Source: Rhyacophila brunnea (taxonomy: Eukaryota > Arthropoda > Insecta > Trichoptera > Rhyacophilidae). Taken from it: a DNA stretch of 64,000 bases. This document shows positions 44,017 through 56,640 of this stretch, in pieces (positions within the stretch are counted from its first letter, which is position 1; the number at the start of each line of letters is the position of its first letter). The notes under the pieces are model-generated. The model was not told where the DNA came from. It saw only the letters and a list, made by a program, of their open reading frames with translations, and searched no databases. The stretch lies in assembly GCA_022495005.1 (NCBI GenBank), contig JAGYXB010001104.1, positions 1,364,001 to 1,428,000 on the forward strand. Reading direction: 5' to 3'. A program made the position numbers and the translations under genes.

Positions 44017-44190
44017 AATTAATTATATGTGGCAAACATTACAAGAGAAATGTGTGTCATGCTTAATTTAAGCCAAGGATGATTAATTTGGGAAATATTA
44101 GTGTGTTCATGAATGTTGAATTGGATAAGGTGTTTCCATAAATAAAACAGTTCATCATTTTTTAACCTGGTTATTTGCCAGCAAATATAT

Positions 44191-45073
44191 TTTATTTATT
44201 AAAATCCACTCATGTGGCAACTCATTACACATACAGGTATAACTGTAAAGGTATATAAAAACATATTACGCTCACAGAAACAACTGCAACATATATCAAT
44301 CATAACTCGCACGCGGCGATTTGCATCAATGGGCAACGCGTCCCTAAACTCACAAAATGTCTGTAAGAAATACTAATTTGTGCGTCAATAAACAAAAGTC
44401 CTTGACACTATTTATAACAAAGACAAGAATACAAGTTATTCGAGTAAGGGAGGTAAAGGAATAGACGATGCAGCGCTTCGCCGAGAGGGCCGGTGTGTTT
44501 TCGGAATGGCTCTTTTCCAGTTTGACTCCTTTACGTAAACACAACACAAAGCGTGCAGAGCGGGAAATCTCGCATTCCAACCGGCGCTGTCAGTTTAATA
44601 ATAACCGAGATGGAAAGATCATCCATCCTTGTGCAGAATTGACAAGATGGATGAGATTGGCGAGTGATCAGGGGCAATGGTAAGTCTCCCGCTCTTGACA
44701 CAAGTATTTGCAGAAGGGCCGAGCGGGCAGATGCCGCTGCGGACCGACTGTGACCGCATCTCAGCGAAGCCGCCTCGCTTGCAACTACCGGCTTACACTA
44801 ACAACAAAACAATTTTTTTCTTACCTAACAAACAACTAACCTAATTAGTAAAATCTACTGAACGTTTTACAGTATTCCGTCAATCGTGCGCGACTCTCAC
44901 TCGTGAAGAGCGCTGTCCAAATGTTAAGATACGATGTATAAGAAAACGTCACGAAACCGCAATTATTATGCCGAGATAATTAGATCCCGAGTTAAACTTA
45001 TCGAATGATACTGAGTAAAATAAATATATACAGACACTATGATGAATAATTATTAGGCTTAATACGAGCGGAG
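44191..45073 (-). terminator. Sam-S 3' UTR with poly(A) signals
   Basis: On the minus strand the stop at 45074 is followed by about 880 bases that include a GC-richer stretch (44460-44800), ending at tandem AATAAATAAA (44191-44200). An earlier ATTAAA is at 44594-44599. I found no exact UACAGAGAA (the METTL16 nonamer of vertebrate MAT2A 3' UTRs). Confidence 0.6.
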
Positions 45074-45176
45074 TCATTCGATGAGCGTCTTCTCGTTTTC
45101 CCAGGAAAAGCAGCGTCGGCCAAAGTGGCCGTATGTGCTGGTCTTCTGGTAGATTGGTGCTCTCAGGTTTAATTCT
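45074..45176 (-). CDS. Sam-S: Sam-S exon 10 (C-terminus)
   Basis: Residues 370-403: [20 protein letters not shown] then [14 protein letters not shown] and TGA. Acceptor TTTTGCAG|AGAA. Confidence 0.95.
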
Positions 45177-48100
45177 CTGCAAAAAAAAAGAATATCGCAT
45201 TAATTAATTATATTTAAATTCTGGTGGGAAATAGAATATTGCGGGTCTGATATTATAATCAAACATATAATATTAAGAAAATCATTTTGACTAAATTGTC
45301 AGAGGATGGAACAGCTCAATGATAAAATGTTTAACTTTCACAATCGCAGCTCCAATGTATTTTTTTTGAATTCTACAATAGTTTATCAAGGAAAAACAAG
45401 GTAAAATAATGCTTTCATACATAATACATTACTTATTGCAATGAACACAAAATATGAGATAGTTTTCAGCAACCAACCTCTCAATTATGTTTGTCAAATG
45501 CCTCAGTTTCAACGGTTTTTTTATTACCATGAAACCATTTCTATAATTTTGCGGAACATAATAAATAATACACTGTGTAAATGGCGGGGGGGGGAGTGAG
45601 TATAGTTAGTTAATTAGTTATCGTATATGAACTTACTTTACAATTTTGCCGGGTCGCAGGTCAAAGTTTTTCTTTACAATACTTAATAATTCATCGTGTG
45701 TTTTGTTTGAGGTGCCATAGTCGAATACGGAGATAGAAAGGGGTTCTGCTACACCAATTGCGTATGATACCTGGAATTAGTGACACGAAAAATGTTCAAT
45801 ACAGTATCAAAGGTAAACATATCATTCTGTCTGCGATGCAGCTAGGGCTCAGATTGCCACCATACTTCTTTTTGATGAGGAATGGTTGTTAGCTCAATCA
45901 GTTGGATTTACATATCTGTATTCAAACACATATTGAAAAAACTAAGACTCACAGATTTAAAGAGTGGGCATTCTGGCATTAACTAAATATCAGTCATGTT
46001 AAAATTACAAAATAATCAAAAATTGTTTTATAACGATTTACATTTTGAGAGGGTTAGTTGGCACCCACGGTAGCCTATTTGGTAAAGGGTTCATGGAAAC
46101 TGAGGATTGCAGGTTCGAACCCACAGCATTGTGTTTGATCCAGTATACACAGGAGTCGAAGGCTAACCACCATTCCTTGTAAACAGTATGTTAATGTAAC
46201 CTCCATTGTTTACTTTTTTTACAGGCATGGCATTATTTAAAAAAAAAATACACATAGACATTAATTATCTCAACATTCTTTTTAATAATTAAAGGTAGGT
46301 AAATATGTTGTAAATGTTACATCAAACTAATATTCAATATGTGATAAACAGAGATGGTTTGTTTAGAGTAAATATTTTACCTGAACCATGCAGCGCTTGC
46401 AGAGGCCAGCTTTGACGAGGGACTTAGCGACCCAGCGGGCAGCATAGGCGGCTGATCGATCAACTTTGGTGAAATCCTTTCCGCTGAAAGCACCTCCCCC
46501 GTGTGCCCCCCACCCTCCGTACGTGTCCACGATTATTTTGCGACCCGTCAGACCAGCGTCAGACTGAAAGCAATATAGAAAATGCTATATTACATTTACA
46601 TACGCAACCAAGATATTTGAAGAATGGTATGTACGTAATTTCGATTTTATACCAAACTGTCAAATGAAAATATTACCTACTAAGCATTCAATTCAAAAAA
46701 TATCTTGATAATTTGAATTTGACTGACTGAGGCTAAATGTTTACATATTGATTTAATTAGAATTAGTATTATTCTGATCCCACATTCTTCAACCAACTCG
46801 ATTTTAATTTTTCAAAAACTAAAAAACCTGCACGTTTTCATTGGGAATGATTTGTTATTCACATCGCCAAAATATTCATGAATATTTATATGACCAACAT
46901 GAAAATATAATGTCATGACTTTCAACATTTGTCAAAGAGACAAAACGGGACGGGTGTATTCTGATCCTGCAGTCATAGAAAAAAGCAACTGATCCTTTTT
47001 GACAATTGAAATTGAATTGAACATAAGCAACCAAACCTTTTAGGTGAGCATAGAACGCGCAAATCATATTTTCGATTATATTGTATCTGATATTCTTCAA
47101 TTCATATAGAATACATTAAAAACCCACGTGTACTTTTGGTGATACTATTAATCATTCATTATCAGTGTGAAATATAAAATGACACAAACATATTAATTCG
47201 CCAGAAATCATCCAATGTTTTTTCTTTTGAAATAAATACAGATGGAGGTGACAGAAAAATCTCTGAATTCTATCGTGTTGTAAGGTCAATGTCCAAACTG
47301 CATTAATTTGTATACATCAATATGGTTGTTTTTTCACCAATGTGCATACATACATCCTAACGCTAGATGTTTATACATACTGACATCTACCTACATTGCA
47401 ATATGGGTGACCCTTACAGATTTTTGTCGGAAGACTTTCTAGAAAAACACCAATTTTTTTTCAGATATTGTATGGAATGACAATGTGCAGCTAAATCAAT
47501 GTTGTAAGTTTTAAAAGAATAGTCGAAGAAAAGTCATCGAAGCGATTTATAACTGGAATTTTGCGCATTGTCAACGCTCGCCAACAATTATCAGTTGTCT
47601 ATGGTCTTTTCAAAATAATAAGAGATTAATTTTTACAAAAACGGGACCATGCATGCCCGGCACCCGGCCACCAGTCCTGGACAAGATTGTGATGCACTGC
47701 ACTGCGCTTACCACTTACATGACGTGTGTATCAGAAAATGGAGATGCCAAAAGTACAGCTTACCTGAGGTCCTCCGAGGATGAAGACTCCGCAGGGGTTA
47801 ATGTGAACAATTGTATTGGCATCAAAGTATTCAGCAGGAATCACTTGCTTCACCACTTTTTCCATTACCTCTTCACGCAGAGTTTCTAATGTGACCTGAG
47901 AAAATTAAGCAAAAATATATTATTATATGCATTATTTTTATATCTACATATTTTTTTTTTTGAAAATTATAGGAAATAAAGTGTCTATTTAGTCGGCACC
48001 TGAGTCAAGTTAGGAATGCAATGCAAGCATATCGTTCTAGAATTCCAGGTAGCAAATACAGGTACGATTGATAAAATGTGGCAATGCCATATTTGTGACA

Positions 48101-51100
48101 ATAAATAGATGGCAGTCCCAGCAACAAAAATAGAATTTAGACAAGATAAACACTTTTTTATGTCAATAGTATATTCCTTATCAGTTTCAATATAAACAGT
48201 TGGGGTCATTGCTAATGATGATGCATTGTAGGATAAATAAGTTTTCCTCAAATTCATAACAAATTAAACTCATTACTGAATAATTACTTAAAATTTAATC
48301 ATTGATCATGGGAAAGGCCTTCTCATATTTATTGCTGGAAATTCAAGCAATTAAATGAACATCCGAGTGATAATTATTTTATTTCACATACAAATGCAAG
48401 CGAGCAGTCTTTACCAATTAAGTCAAATAGTAGTAATATAATAATTATCAAAATTAATTATTCAGTCAAACGTTACATCACTTTATCAGTCTCTGAAATG
48501 TTCATGTTGCACTAAGTTATTTTTAATTTAATTAAAGGTCAAAGTAATCCAGTATCTCATGAACTCATAATGTAGTTAAAAAAAACGTCTCAGAAGTATG
48601 TCATTATTGTAATGTGTAAGTGATGAGAGAAGCCTATTCCTTCTTACCGTACTCAAATGACCCTTGCCAGTATTAAGGAATTACACCAAAAGTGTTTATC
48701 CAAACTAAAATACTCAAATAATCAATTAAAATATTGGACTGGGAGAGCTATATTAGAATTCCTTCACAAACGTACTGATAAGGTTATTAAAAGTAGATGC
48801 ATCAATTTAGAACAATGATAATATTCTACGGAAGTGAACAAAAGTTCAGACAGAGGTTATATTGCATCTATCTAGCTATTCGAGCTTACATGGGAAATAT
48901 TTATTTATAAAATTTATGATTTATACACGGTAGTATTAATACAAATCTTTTATCATGTCACATGTTCAAGTAGGAACTTGATTATTTATAAAACAAGAAA
49001 AGTAAAAAATAAATACATTAATCAAAATGAAATACAGATACCTACATACATATAGATAAACGTCATGGAGGTAAATTTAATTGATAAATTTTAATAGTCA
49101 ATAACAATTCTACTTGCTCTTTATAAATTGCAGGGTGCATAATATTATAAATAAGTAACTCATAGAGACGAAGGGTAAAATATTATTTTAAGAATTACCT
49201 TTTCAGAATGTTGAAGTGAGACAACCACGGTGTGTACTCTTTGTGGGATTGTCTCGCCATTGTGGAAACGGTATTCACAGGTCACCTTGAAACAACATAA
49301 TAATTAGTACAACACTGCAAACAAATAAATCAAGGTATTGTATGTTTCAAAAAGGCAGATGGTTGCTACGAAAATATGTAATAAAAATTCTACATTCTCC
49401 AGAGTCTAGATTAAGCCACACACTTTGGGGTTTTCAAACTCTTGGTGAGCCAAAGCCACTCAATTAGTTCATACAGTTAAATTTAGTTTTCAACTAGATC
49501 GAGCTATGTGCGGAAATACATTTTGCGTGTGTGCTTAGTTAAAAGCTAGTGTGAGCACAGGTACTTGAAATTGTAAAGAGGCAGATGGTTACTATAAAAA
49601 TACAGAATAATAATAACGATCGAACATTTTGTGAACAGAAATGGTAAACCAAATGAATTTCGGATGAATTATTTTTGATGAACTTAAAAAGGGCCCCACA
49701 AATTCTTTTAAATATGATACTTGCAACAACATTCTAGGGATGCTCCCTTATAATTATTCTCACTCTGACAGCCTTGCTCAAACAGGAATTCATATTCGAT
49801 TCGACTATTGTTAGTGGCTGTGGTTGTAAATACCTGTGTTTTGGTATCAGGGCGCGCCCACCACAGCTCTCCGCTTCTGCGTAGCTCGGCGATGCGATAG
49901 TTAAGTTTGTGGGCCAATTCAATTGTCAGCGGCATGCACTCCTGTGTTTCATTTGTGGCATATCCAAACATCAAACCCTGGATATAAATTAAATTAAATT
50001 AACAAAAAAAATCTAGGTAAAACAAAAGTAGAGTGAATAACAACTTTCACTGCTTAAAAGTGATTATGGGTCTCTATAAAGCGGAGGTAATCTAAGGTAA
50101 AACAAGAGTTTTTGGACATTAATATGATTTTGTTGACTCAAAATATTATTTTAGATATTCGATGAATTTTTTCCAGCTTGCTTGCAGGATTTAGGTGAAC
50201 GTTCAACAGAAAAATAAGACTCGTCTGGCAAATGTACAACTGCCCCATAGATTATAATATCATCGTATTAAGAGGTTAAATTGTAATGTAGGTAATTGTT
50301 ATATATGGGATAGTTCTATCTTTGATTCCAAACAACTCACTACAAGAGACACCAATGTGAATATTTGAGTGATAGAAGAGCAATATCTCAAGTTTCTGCC
50401 AATAAATTTAATATAGAACGTAATGGAGATAAAAAAAAGCATAAGATAGATTTCATACTGACATTAATGTAAAATCAAACAAAATCATCTGACACAAAAT
50501 AAATGATGATATGGTAAATTGTCTGTGTTATGATTCAATGAGACTTTGATTGGTGGCATGTTGTTCAATTTTAAAACATGCAGATGAAACGTGAAGGTCT
50601 GATATAAGTTTAAAACATATATTTGTTAAAATAAGAGGGCATGCAAACTTAATTATAACTTAACCTTAGCCCATATTATCAGCGTCATTTCTTTAGGTCG
50701 GTCAATAGTTTATAGTAGTATGGATCGAGCCAAAATACATATTACAAAATAATAATTAATGTATTATTGTACTGATATGTCGAGTGGCTAGACATTCATG
50801 AAAATAATGTAATCATTAAAAAAAAAATGACCTTTGAGCAGACATGAGAAACAAAACAAAAGAAATGGTAATTAATTAAACTGCTAATTATTGTAAATAA
50901 TTTTAAAAAACATCAGTGACATATTTAAAAACTATTATTAAAAAAATCTGTTGATGATTTGTCTGAAGACTAAAAAAAGTGCCCCAAATAATATTGAGTA
51001 CACAAAAATATTGAAGATAAATTTCATTTTTGTATAAACATTACATTATTTCATAAACATTTATGAAAACAGGCCATTAGTGAGAGAAAGTTAACTCATT

Positions 51101-54100
51101 TAGTGCTAAAGCCGCGACTGGCGGGTTTGGAGTAATTGGCCATTAGATATAATTAACGTGTTATTTAAATGTGGTAATTAATAGGTCAGCAGTGATTGTG
51201 TTAATTGCATGTATTGACCAATAATTATACATAATCTCTACAAAGATTCATTGCCTACAATACAACATTGTCTAAAATCAATACTCAAATTGATTCAGTT
51301 AATAGTTGTAAAGGTTCCAAGCTAACTTTCTCTACATTTAACGGAAATTGTGTATTCTGAAGACTGAATAAAATTTCATGAACCCTTTGCCTGTCATGGA
51401 AAAATATTACCATCATACAAAACGACTAACGAATCGACCTAATACAAATTCTCGGCATATTTCGGAACCTCAAATATATAAAATCGTAAATGCAAGAGCC
51501 ATCAATAACTACAAAAATTTTGTGCTATGCATAAGATGTGCTTTACCGCACAGCAGAGGCAGTTTCCGCAATCTGCTCAGTATGGCCAAGTGAAATATTT
51601 GTACTAGGAAAGCAGAACATGCAAGCAAAGGAAACTATTGCAATAGTAGACATCATTATTGCTGGATTAAAGATGTATCCGTATCCTGACCTGATCACCG
51701 GCCCCCACTTCTTCATCAGTTTTGTTTTCGTGCACTCCTGCCGCAATATTCGGTGACTGCTGGTCCAGTGCCAGCAGAACGTTGCATGTCTTGTGGTCGA
51801 AACCTGTCGTGCCATTTCACATAATATTTTAACAAGGCAAACATGCAACCCAATAATTATAATTTCATGTAAGCGATGTTTGGTCTATTATCGGCTAGGC
51901 AAAGCATAAACTTTCAATTTTTTTCAAGGAAGTCCTTCAATATAAAATGTGTACAGGTTGTCTTGTAATGAGTTGAATTTTAATGCGTAGTCTAATATCA
52001 AGAAACCAAACATCACATAATGAAAAACCATGATACGAATTAATAAAGCAGTCATTATTTAATATAAATCAGTTTTATTACCTTGGGTTTCGCCTTCTGA
52101 CATCTTCAGGCACTATATTGTCTGCAAAATGTATCGGACTAAGGTAAATATATAACTGACACAGATTAGGGTTGCTTACTATTTATAATATGCTAAACTG
52201 TTATTTTAAAAGATTTTATTATATAAAATAGTAGCTCTAACCCGTGTCAGTTGTATATTTTTTTTACCATATGCGGATAATATAGTTATATACAGTGCTT
52301 AAAGATGCCAAGAGGCGAAACCCAGGTTGCTAGAACCGATTTAAAATATAGTTTACCCTCAATCGGTATTATAAACTTTGTAATATTATTCTGAAAATGT
52401 TTAAACCTAGCAAAAGCCGTAAGGGAAAAAGATTTAATTCAAATGAAGAACCCATTCAACATAGACACCAACAGGTGTTTTATTGAATATATTCTTTTTT
52501 CTGCAGTACCAGAACTAATACTGGTCCAAGAAGTTTATAAGATCCACAAATGAAAAAACAAATTTAATTGAATAGTATTACAATTAATAAACATTAATAC
52601 ATGGAATCATTAAGATAATTGCATAATATTTTCTTCTGATTATACTAATAACAAACCCACAAGTATAAGTGCAAGCAAATCAATATCATGTACTCCTATT
52701 TTATAGCCCAGCAAGCATTTATTTATTGTTTAAAAATGTATCCTGTGTGGATTATTCGAGATTACAAGTGAAATAAAATTGTTTCTTCTGTTTTCTCAAA
52801 CATTTTCATTGAATTATAAACATTTATAAACTTCAAAACAGTTCAATGTTTTATGGAGAGAAGTACATAAAAAGTTGACAAATCAAATCGATAATATAGG
52901 GCAGTGCCGAAGGGTGGACGCTGAGATCAGGCAAAACAGTGAACACTTGGTCAGTCAGTCATACTTATGTTTTCATTGACTTTTAGGTTAATTTTTAAAA
53001 TTCAATTAAACCCTGCCTAAATCAAATCATAAGACAAAAAAATATCTCTATAATGTATGTATATACCTACATATAGATATCATGTCAAAAATGGTTTGGT
53101 TTAGGCAACGTTCAATTGAATTTTAAAAACTAACCAACACCATCTGATATTTGTATGCTTAAATCGATGAAAACAACTGACATAGTGTACTATTTATGTC
53201 AGATCTCCATAGCCTGCCTCCACTCTTCGACACCGATATAAGAATTGTAAGAGGTCACTACAAATTCACCTGGTCAGTTAAATCAATTGGAAATGACAGA
53301 AGAAATAGCCTAATGCGACGATCAGGTAATGATTGACTTTTAGCAATTGCAATTTCCGAATCAACATCTTAGTGCAAGTAACTCATTGATGAAATGGTAA
53401 TATTACAGTAATGACTTTTTCCACTATAGCAAAATTTTTCAATATGAGATAAATAAAACATAATGAGTGACTTTTTTTATTTATGAACTGCCATAGACAA
53501 TAATGAAAAAAAGTACCAAAACAAAACATTTCACGAATTCTTACAGTAAGATGAGGATATGTAATTCTTTTGTCCTACATGTAATATTGATTTTAAACAG
53601 CCACAGTTATGTCACCATTGTCATAGCAATAAATCAACCAAGACGGTTTGATATATATTTATCACCATGATATTGTCACTACGATGCCAAAATTATCATT
53701 ACGAGTGGACAAATTTAGAAGATCCCCTTATCAATTATAAAATGGAAGAAAAGCATCAGTAGAATATAAAAATATATGTAATGCTGAAAAATATCAATAG
53801 TTCCAGGATACAGTAATAATAATTATATCCATAAATATGAGTCCTCGGAGTACAATGATGATGCAATATATAATGGTAATATAATAGTCCCCATGAAAAG
53901 GCCTTGTAGCTAATGTTATATCCCATTGGTAGGCAGCGCACATGTTTTGTCCGTCATGCCCGACATGCCTGTCGCCAATACCTGGTCTCCGGCACCTATG
54001 TCCATCTCTTCCCTGTCCGTGTGGACTCCGTCCGCTATATTTGGACTCTGTTGCTCCAGCGCTACCAGCAGATTAAGTGTCTTCCAGTCGAATCCTGGTC

Positions 54101-56489
54101 AATTGTATAAAGTTTCAGTAAATGCCGAAATATCGAATAACTTGTCACCGATTTTGTTACTATATTTGTATATGGCACGTAGAATACATTAAAAAAAATA
54201 TTGGCAATAAGGGGTGGGGGTGACTATCATTTGCGAATTTAATGATCAATTTCATACGGCCTTTAAAATTCAAGGACTCCACAGAAACTATTAAATATTT
54301 CACAACTTTCGGAAAGAATCGAAAAACATCAACCGTACTTACAATTGACAGGTATTATATTTGAAAATTAGTAGATAATTCACATGTCATTTTTCAACTG
54401 AGCGAAAGGCTACCAACAGATTCTCCCAGAATATATTATATGCTTCGCTTTGCAGTGAAAGAGATTATTTCCCTATTGAATTGCTATAGATATGATAAAA
54501 TTGTTTGCAATAAGAATAAGAAAACTATTAGAATATAGGTAAAGAGTTCATTTATAGAAATATTTATATCACTGTCACAAGTTTGAAAAATAGATGACAA
54601 CCAAGGGGGGGTGGGAGTTCATAGATATGAAGTGACCCCAGTTTCAATACTGTGAATGTTTACATAATATAAACAAAAACAAACCTAATTCTAAATCGAA
54701 CATGTAATACAGATTTAAATCAAATGTTATTAGTCTTCGAATAATAATTATCAATGTTCCAATTGTGATAATAATTTTATGGGAAAACCGGGTGACGAAC
54801 AGGCCCAGAGACAATGTTTGTCATGAACTTTTTCACAACGGTAACTGAGAATTTTAATATTTGCATAAGAGATAATGCCGTCTCCCGCGACTTGTTTGTT
54901 TTATTAGACAAACATCATCTAAAAGAATTATTCAATGACACGCAATATACATATTGCACCGAATAGCGAAATAATTTAGGGAACGGAGCTTGATAACTGG
55001 TGAAATTTTCTTATCACAACATATATAGGTTGGTACATAACATTCAAACAAGTAAAAATAAATTGTACCTAATGTCCTAATATTCGTTTAAAAGGGATAG
55101 TTGAATTTTTAAAGATTTTTGGAATTCCTATTTCGAAAAATGAGCGTACCTACTTGGCGGTTGATATTCATTGATTTATACCCCGTTTACACATGCATAG
55201 ATTTACTGTTGCACATTAATAAAATGTATGGGGAAACATGTATTATCCTGCAGTGGCAAGATTGGGTGCATAAATAACTGATTTTCCATACGACTTGTCA
55301 GATAGTAGTATAAAATGACAACCTCGCGTCTCGCTTACTCTTGAAGAATGAGATTGGAGACAGTCAGCACTTTTACGTGTAAAGTTATTGTCATGATAGT
55401 TTAAAATAAGCACGATTGCCAACAGTAATTCCGTGCACGTGTACAGGCGCTATTAGGCATATACCTACACACATAATTTTTTGAAAACTTTATAACATTT
55501 CTCCATAATAGCTTGTTCTTTACGACACATTCACAATACACTGAAATATACACAAAAATGTTAGTTTTTCAGCTATCACCAGCTTATAATTTGTTGACAG
55601 AATTAGCCGACAAAATAAATATAAGTGAGCGATGTCTTGGCAAACGTCCAAGTGTAACACTGGCTTTATTTAATGTTTGTTTGATTCACAATATTACAAA
55701 ACAATCACCTTTAGACGAGTCGTCGTAGCCGATGTGCTTTACGGTGTCCCTTACAACTTTTTGGTAGTCCACGACTGCTTTTGATGTTATTTCTCCGCAC
55801 AGCAGCACCATTCCAGTTTTAGTGACAGTCTCTGAAATAACCACAACAAATTAAAAGATGCTCCGATGCCCGACTAGTGGAATAGTCATACATAAACACA
55901 ACATTGAAAAATAATAATGCGTATCATGTAAAATGAGTACTCACCGCAGGCGACTTTCGCGTTCGGATCTTGGATGAGATGCGCATCGAGAATTGCGTCA
56001 CTTATCTGATCGCACATTTTATCTGGGGAAAAACGAAATGCGTAATTATTCAAGCCATCGAAATAGTAGTTGTTCATTTATATTTAGCGACTTTCTGTAA
56101 ATGCCTGAAAGGCAATTTTCTATATCCCACGTGTGAAAGCATGCAACACAAGCATAACAAAAACATGGGAAGTTGTGACAATGATTCAATTGTGTTGACA
56201 ACGAATCGAAGTGTTTTCACAGATTTCTTCTGTCAGATGACAGTCTCGATTGTCAAAATAGAGGTGTATTATTCTGGCGTCTTTGCATTCTGTAGCTGTT
56301 TACGGCTATTGCGCACATGTCCAGTCGGCGGCCATTGTAACTTTATAATCAATGCGGCTTAAATAAATACTAACCTGGGTGGCCCTCTCCGACCGACTCC
56401 GACGTGAATAAAAACGTTGATCCATTTTGTGTTTCATAATTGTGTCCGTTCGTTTTGGCGTATCCGTTTACTTTGCAAGTTTCGGGCAT
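45074..56489 (-). CDS. Sam-S: S-adenosylmethionine synthetase, complete gene, 403 aa
   Basis: Cytosolic enzyme making S-adenosylmethionine from methionine and ATP. Coding exons (minus strand): 56489-56375, 56022-55945, 55831-55709, then either 54094-53982 or 51803-51691, 49977-49834, 49285-49199, 47895-47764, 46563-46381, 45770-45637, 45176-45074. Lengths sum to 1212 nt with one exon 4; all splice sites are GT-AG and in phase. Catalytic His37 and Asp39 in VGEGHPDK; MAT signature GAGDQ|GLMFGY across the exon 4/5 join; [13 protein letters not shown] and [20 protein letters not shown] in exons 7-8; YGHFGRR near the end. Start ATG at 56489 has A at -3. It is about eight residues longer than human MAT2A at the N-terminus. 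Single copy here, with no frame damage. Confidence 0.97.
45637..45770 (-). CDS. Sam-S: Sam-S exon 9
   Basis: Residues 326-369: [38 protein letters not shown]; the last Lys codon is split AA|A. Confidence 0.96.
45845..45955 (-). repeat. Degenerate SINE body fragment in Sam-S intron
   Basis: The complement of GTGTTTGAATACAGATATGT through TTGAGCTAACAACCATTCCT resembles the SINE body near the family A motif GATTGAGCAAGTGGCTAACA. Confidence 0.45.
46055..46235 (+). repeat. tRNA-derived SINE, family B, in Sam-S intron
   Basis: Box A-like GGTAGCCTATTTGG and box B GGTTCGAACCC in tRNA spacing, then a body ACCACCATTCCTTGTAAACA and an A9 tail. The body is related to family A but the head differs. Antisense to Sam-S. 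Confidence 0.68.
46381..46563 (-). CDS. Sam-S: Sam-S exon 8
   Basis: Residues 265-325: [59 protein letters not shown]; holds the second MAT signature. Confidence 0.97.
47764..47895 (-). CDS. Sam-S: Sam-S exon 7
   Basis: Residues 221-264: [44 protein letters not shown]. Confidence 0.96.
47896..49198 (-). other. Sam-S intron 6, nothing recognised
   Basis: 1303 bases of AT-rich intron. The open frame at 47985-48257 matches no family. Confidence 0.65.
49199..49285 (-). CDS. Sam-S: Sam-S exon 6
   Basis: Residues 192-220: [20 protein letters not shown] then VVSLQHSEK. Confidence 0.96.
49834..49977 (-). CDS. Sam-S: Sam-S exon 5
   Basis: Residues 144-191: [48 protein letters not shown]; completes the MAT signature begun in exon 4. 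Confidence 0.97.
49978..51690 (-). other. Sam-S intron between exon 4b and exon 5
   Basis: 1713 bases of AT-rich sequence with no element I can delimit. Elements controlling the exon 4 choice could lie here. Confidence 0.6.
51691..51803 (-). CDS. Sam-S: Sam-S alternative exon 4b
   Basis: 113 nt, phase 1 in (G|GT), 0 out, flanked by GACAG| and |GTCAGG. Encodes [37 protein letters not shown] (residues 106-143). Same length, phase and conserved motifs as exon 4a, but different gating-loop residues. It cannot be spliced together with 4a without breaking the frame. Confidence 0.93.
51804..53981 (-). other. Sam-S intron between exons 4a and 4b
   Basis: 2178 bases. It contains a degenerate copy of the long-TIR hAT MITE family (52902-53235); otherwise AT-rich. 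Confidence 0.65.
52902..53235. mobile_element. Degenerate relative of the palindromic hAT MITE
   Basis: CAGTGCCGAAGGGTGGACGC at the left, AGCCTGCCTCCACTCTTCGA at the right, with AATTCAATTAAACCCTGCCT and its inverted counterpart inside. The same plan as 42211-42792 but shorter and more diverged. It lies between the two alternative Sam-S exons. Confidence 0.7.
53982..54094 (-). CDS. Sam-S: Sam-S alternative exon 4a
   Basis: 113 nt, phase 1 in (G|GA), 0 out, flanked by GACCAG| and |GTATTGG. Encodes [37 protein letters not shown]. The loop is closer to vertebrate MAT2A (DREE..IGAGDQ) than that of 4b. Intact splice sites and conserved motifs indicate both versions are used. Confidence 0.93.
54095..55708 (-). 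other. Sam-S intron 3
   Basis: 1614 bases of AT-rich intron upstream of exon 4a; nothing recognised. Confidence 0.6.
55709..55831 (-). CDS. Sam-S: Sam-S exon 3
   Basis: Residues 65-105: [41 protein letters not shown]; ends one base into the Gly codon completed by either exon 4. Confidence 0.96.
55945..56022 (-). CDS. Sam-S: Sam-S exon 2
   Basis: Residues 39-64: [20 protein letters not shown] then NAKVAC; the Asp codon is split with exon 1. Confidence 0.97.
56375..56489 (-). CDS. Sam-S: Sam-S exon 1 (start)
   Basis: Residues 1-38: [20 protein letters not shown] then [18 protein letters not shown]. The only in-frame ATG with the expected spacing to [13 protein letters not shown]. The divergent N-terminus is normal for the family. 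Confidence 0.95.
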
Positions 56490-56549
56490 TTTGAACCTTA
56501 ATTTGCACTCTTCACGATCAAAACCCCAACACCCCTTAGAAATATTGTG

Positions 56550-56640
56550 GAAAAGAGACCGAGTTTCAGGATTTCACTGCTATTTATAACTTCACGCAGC
56601 TGGGGTCAGCTGACTTTAACGCGCGATGCTATTGGTCGGA
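56550..56640 (-). promoter_or_regulatory. Sam-S core promoter
   Basis: Minus strand: TATAAATA at 56588-56581, about 92 bases upstream of the ATG, with a CCAAT box (CCGACCAATAGC) at about 56637-56626 and two CAGCTG E-box motifs between them. The start of transcription is predicted near 56555, giving a short 5' UTR of about 65 bases. Confidence 0.6.

Noticed and set aside
44468..44683. 71-codon open frame ending near a good donor (ATG|GTAAGT) on the plus strand
   Set aside because: No family resemblance; it lies antisense within the probable Sam-S 3' UTR and has no partner exon downstream. An antisense first exon cannot be excluded.
51378..51756. Plus-strand open frames near Sam-S exon 4b
   Set aside because: They overlap the antisense of a well-supported exon and lack family matches.
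55970..56362. 130-codon plus-strand open frame across Sam-S exon 2 and intron 1
   Set aside because: Antisense to a clear exon and low complexity of motifs; coding on this strand is not supported.
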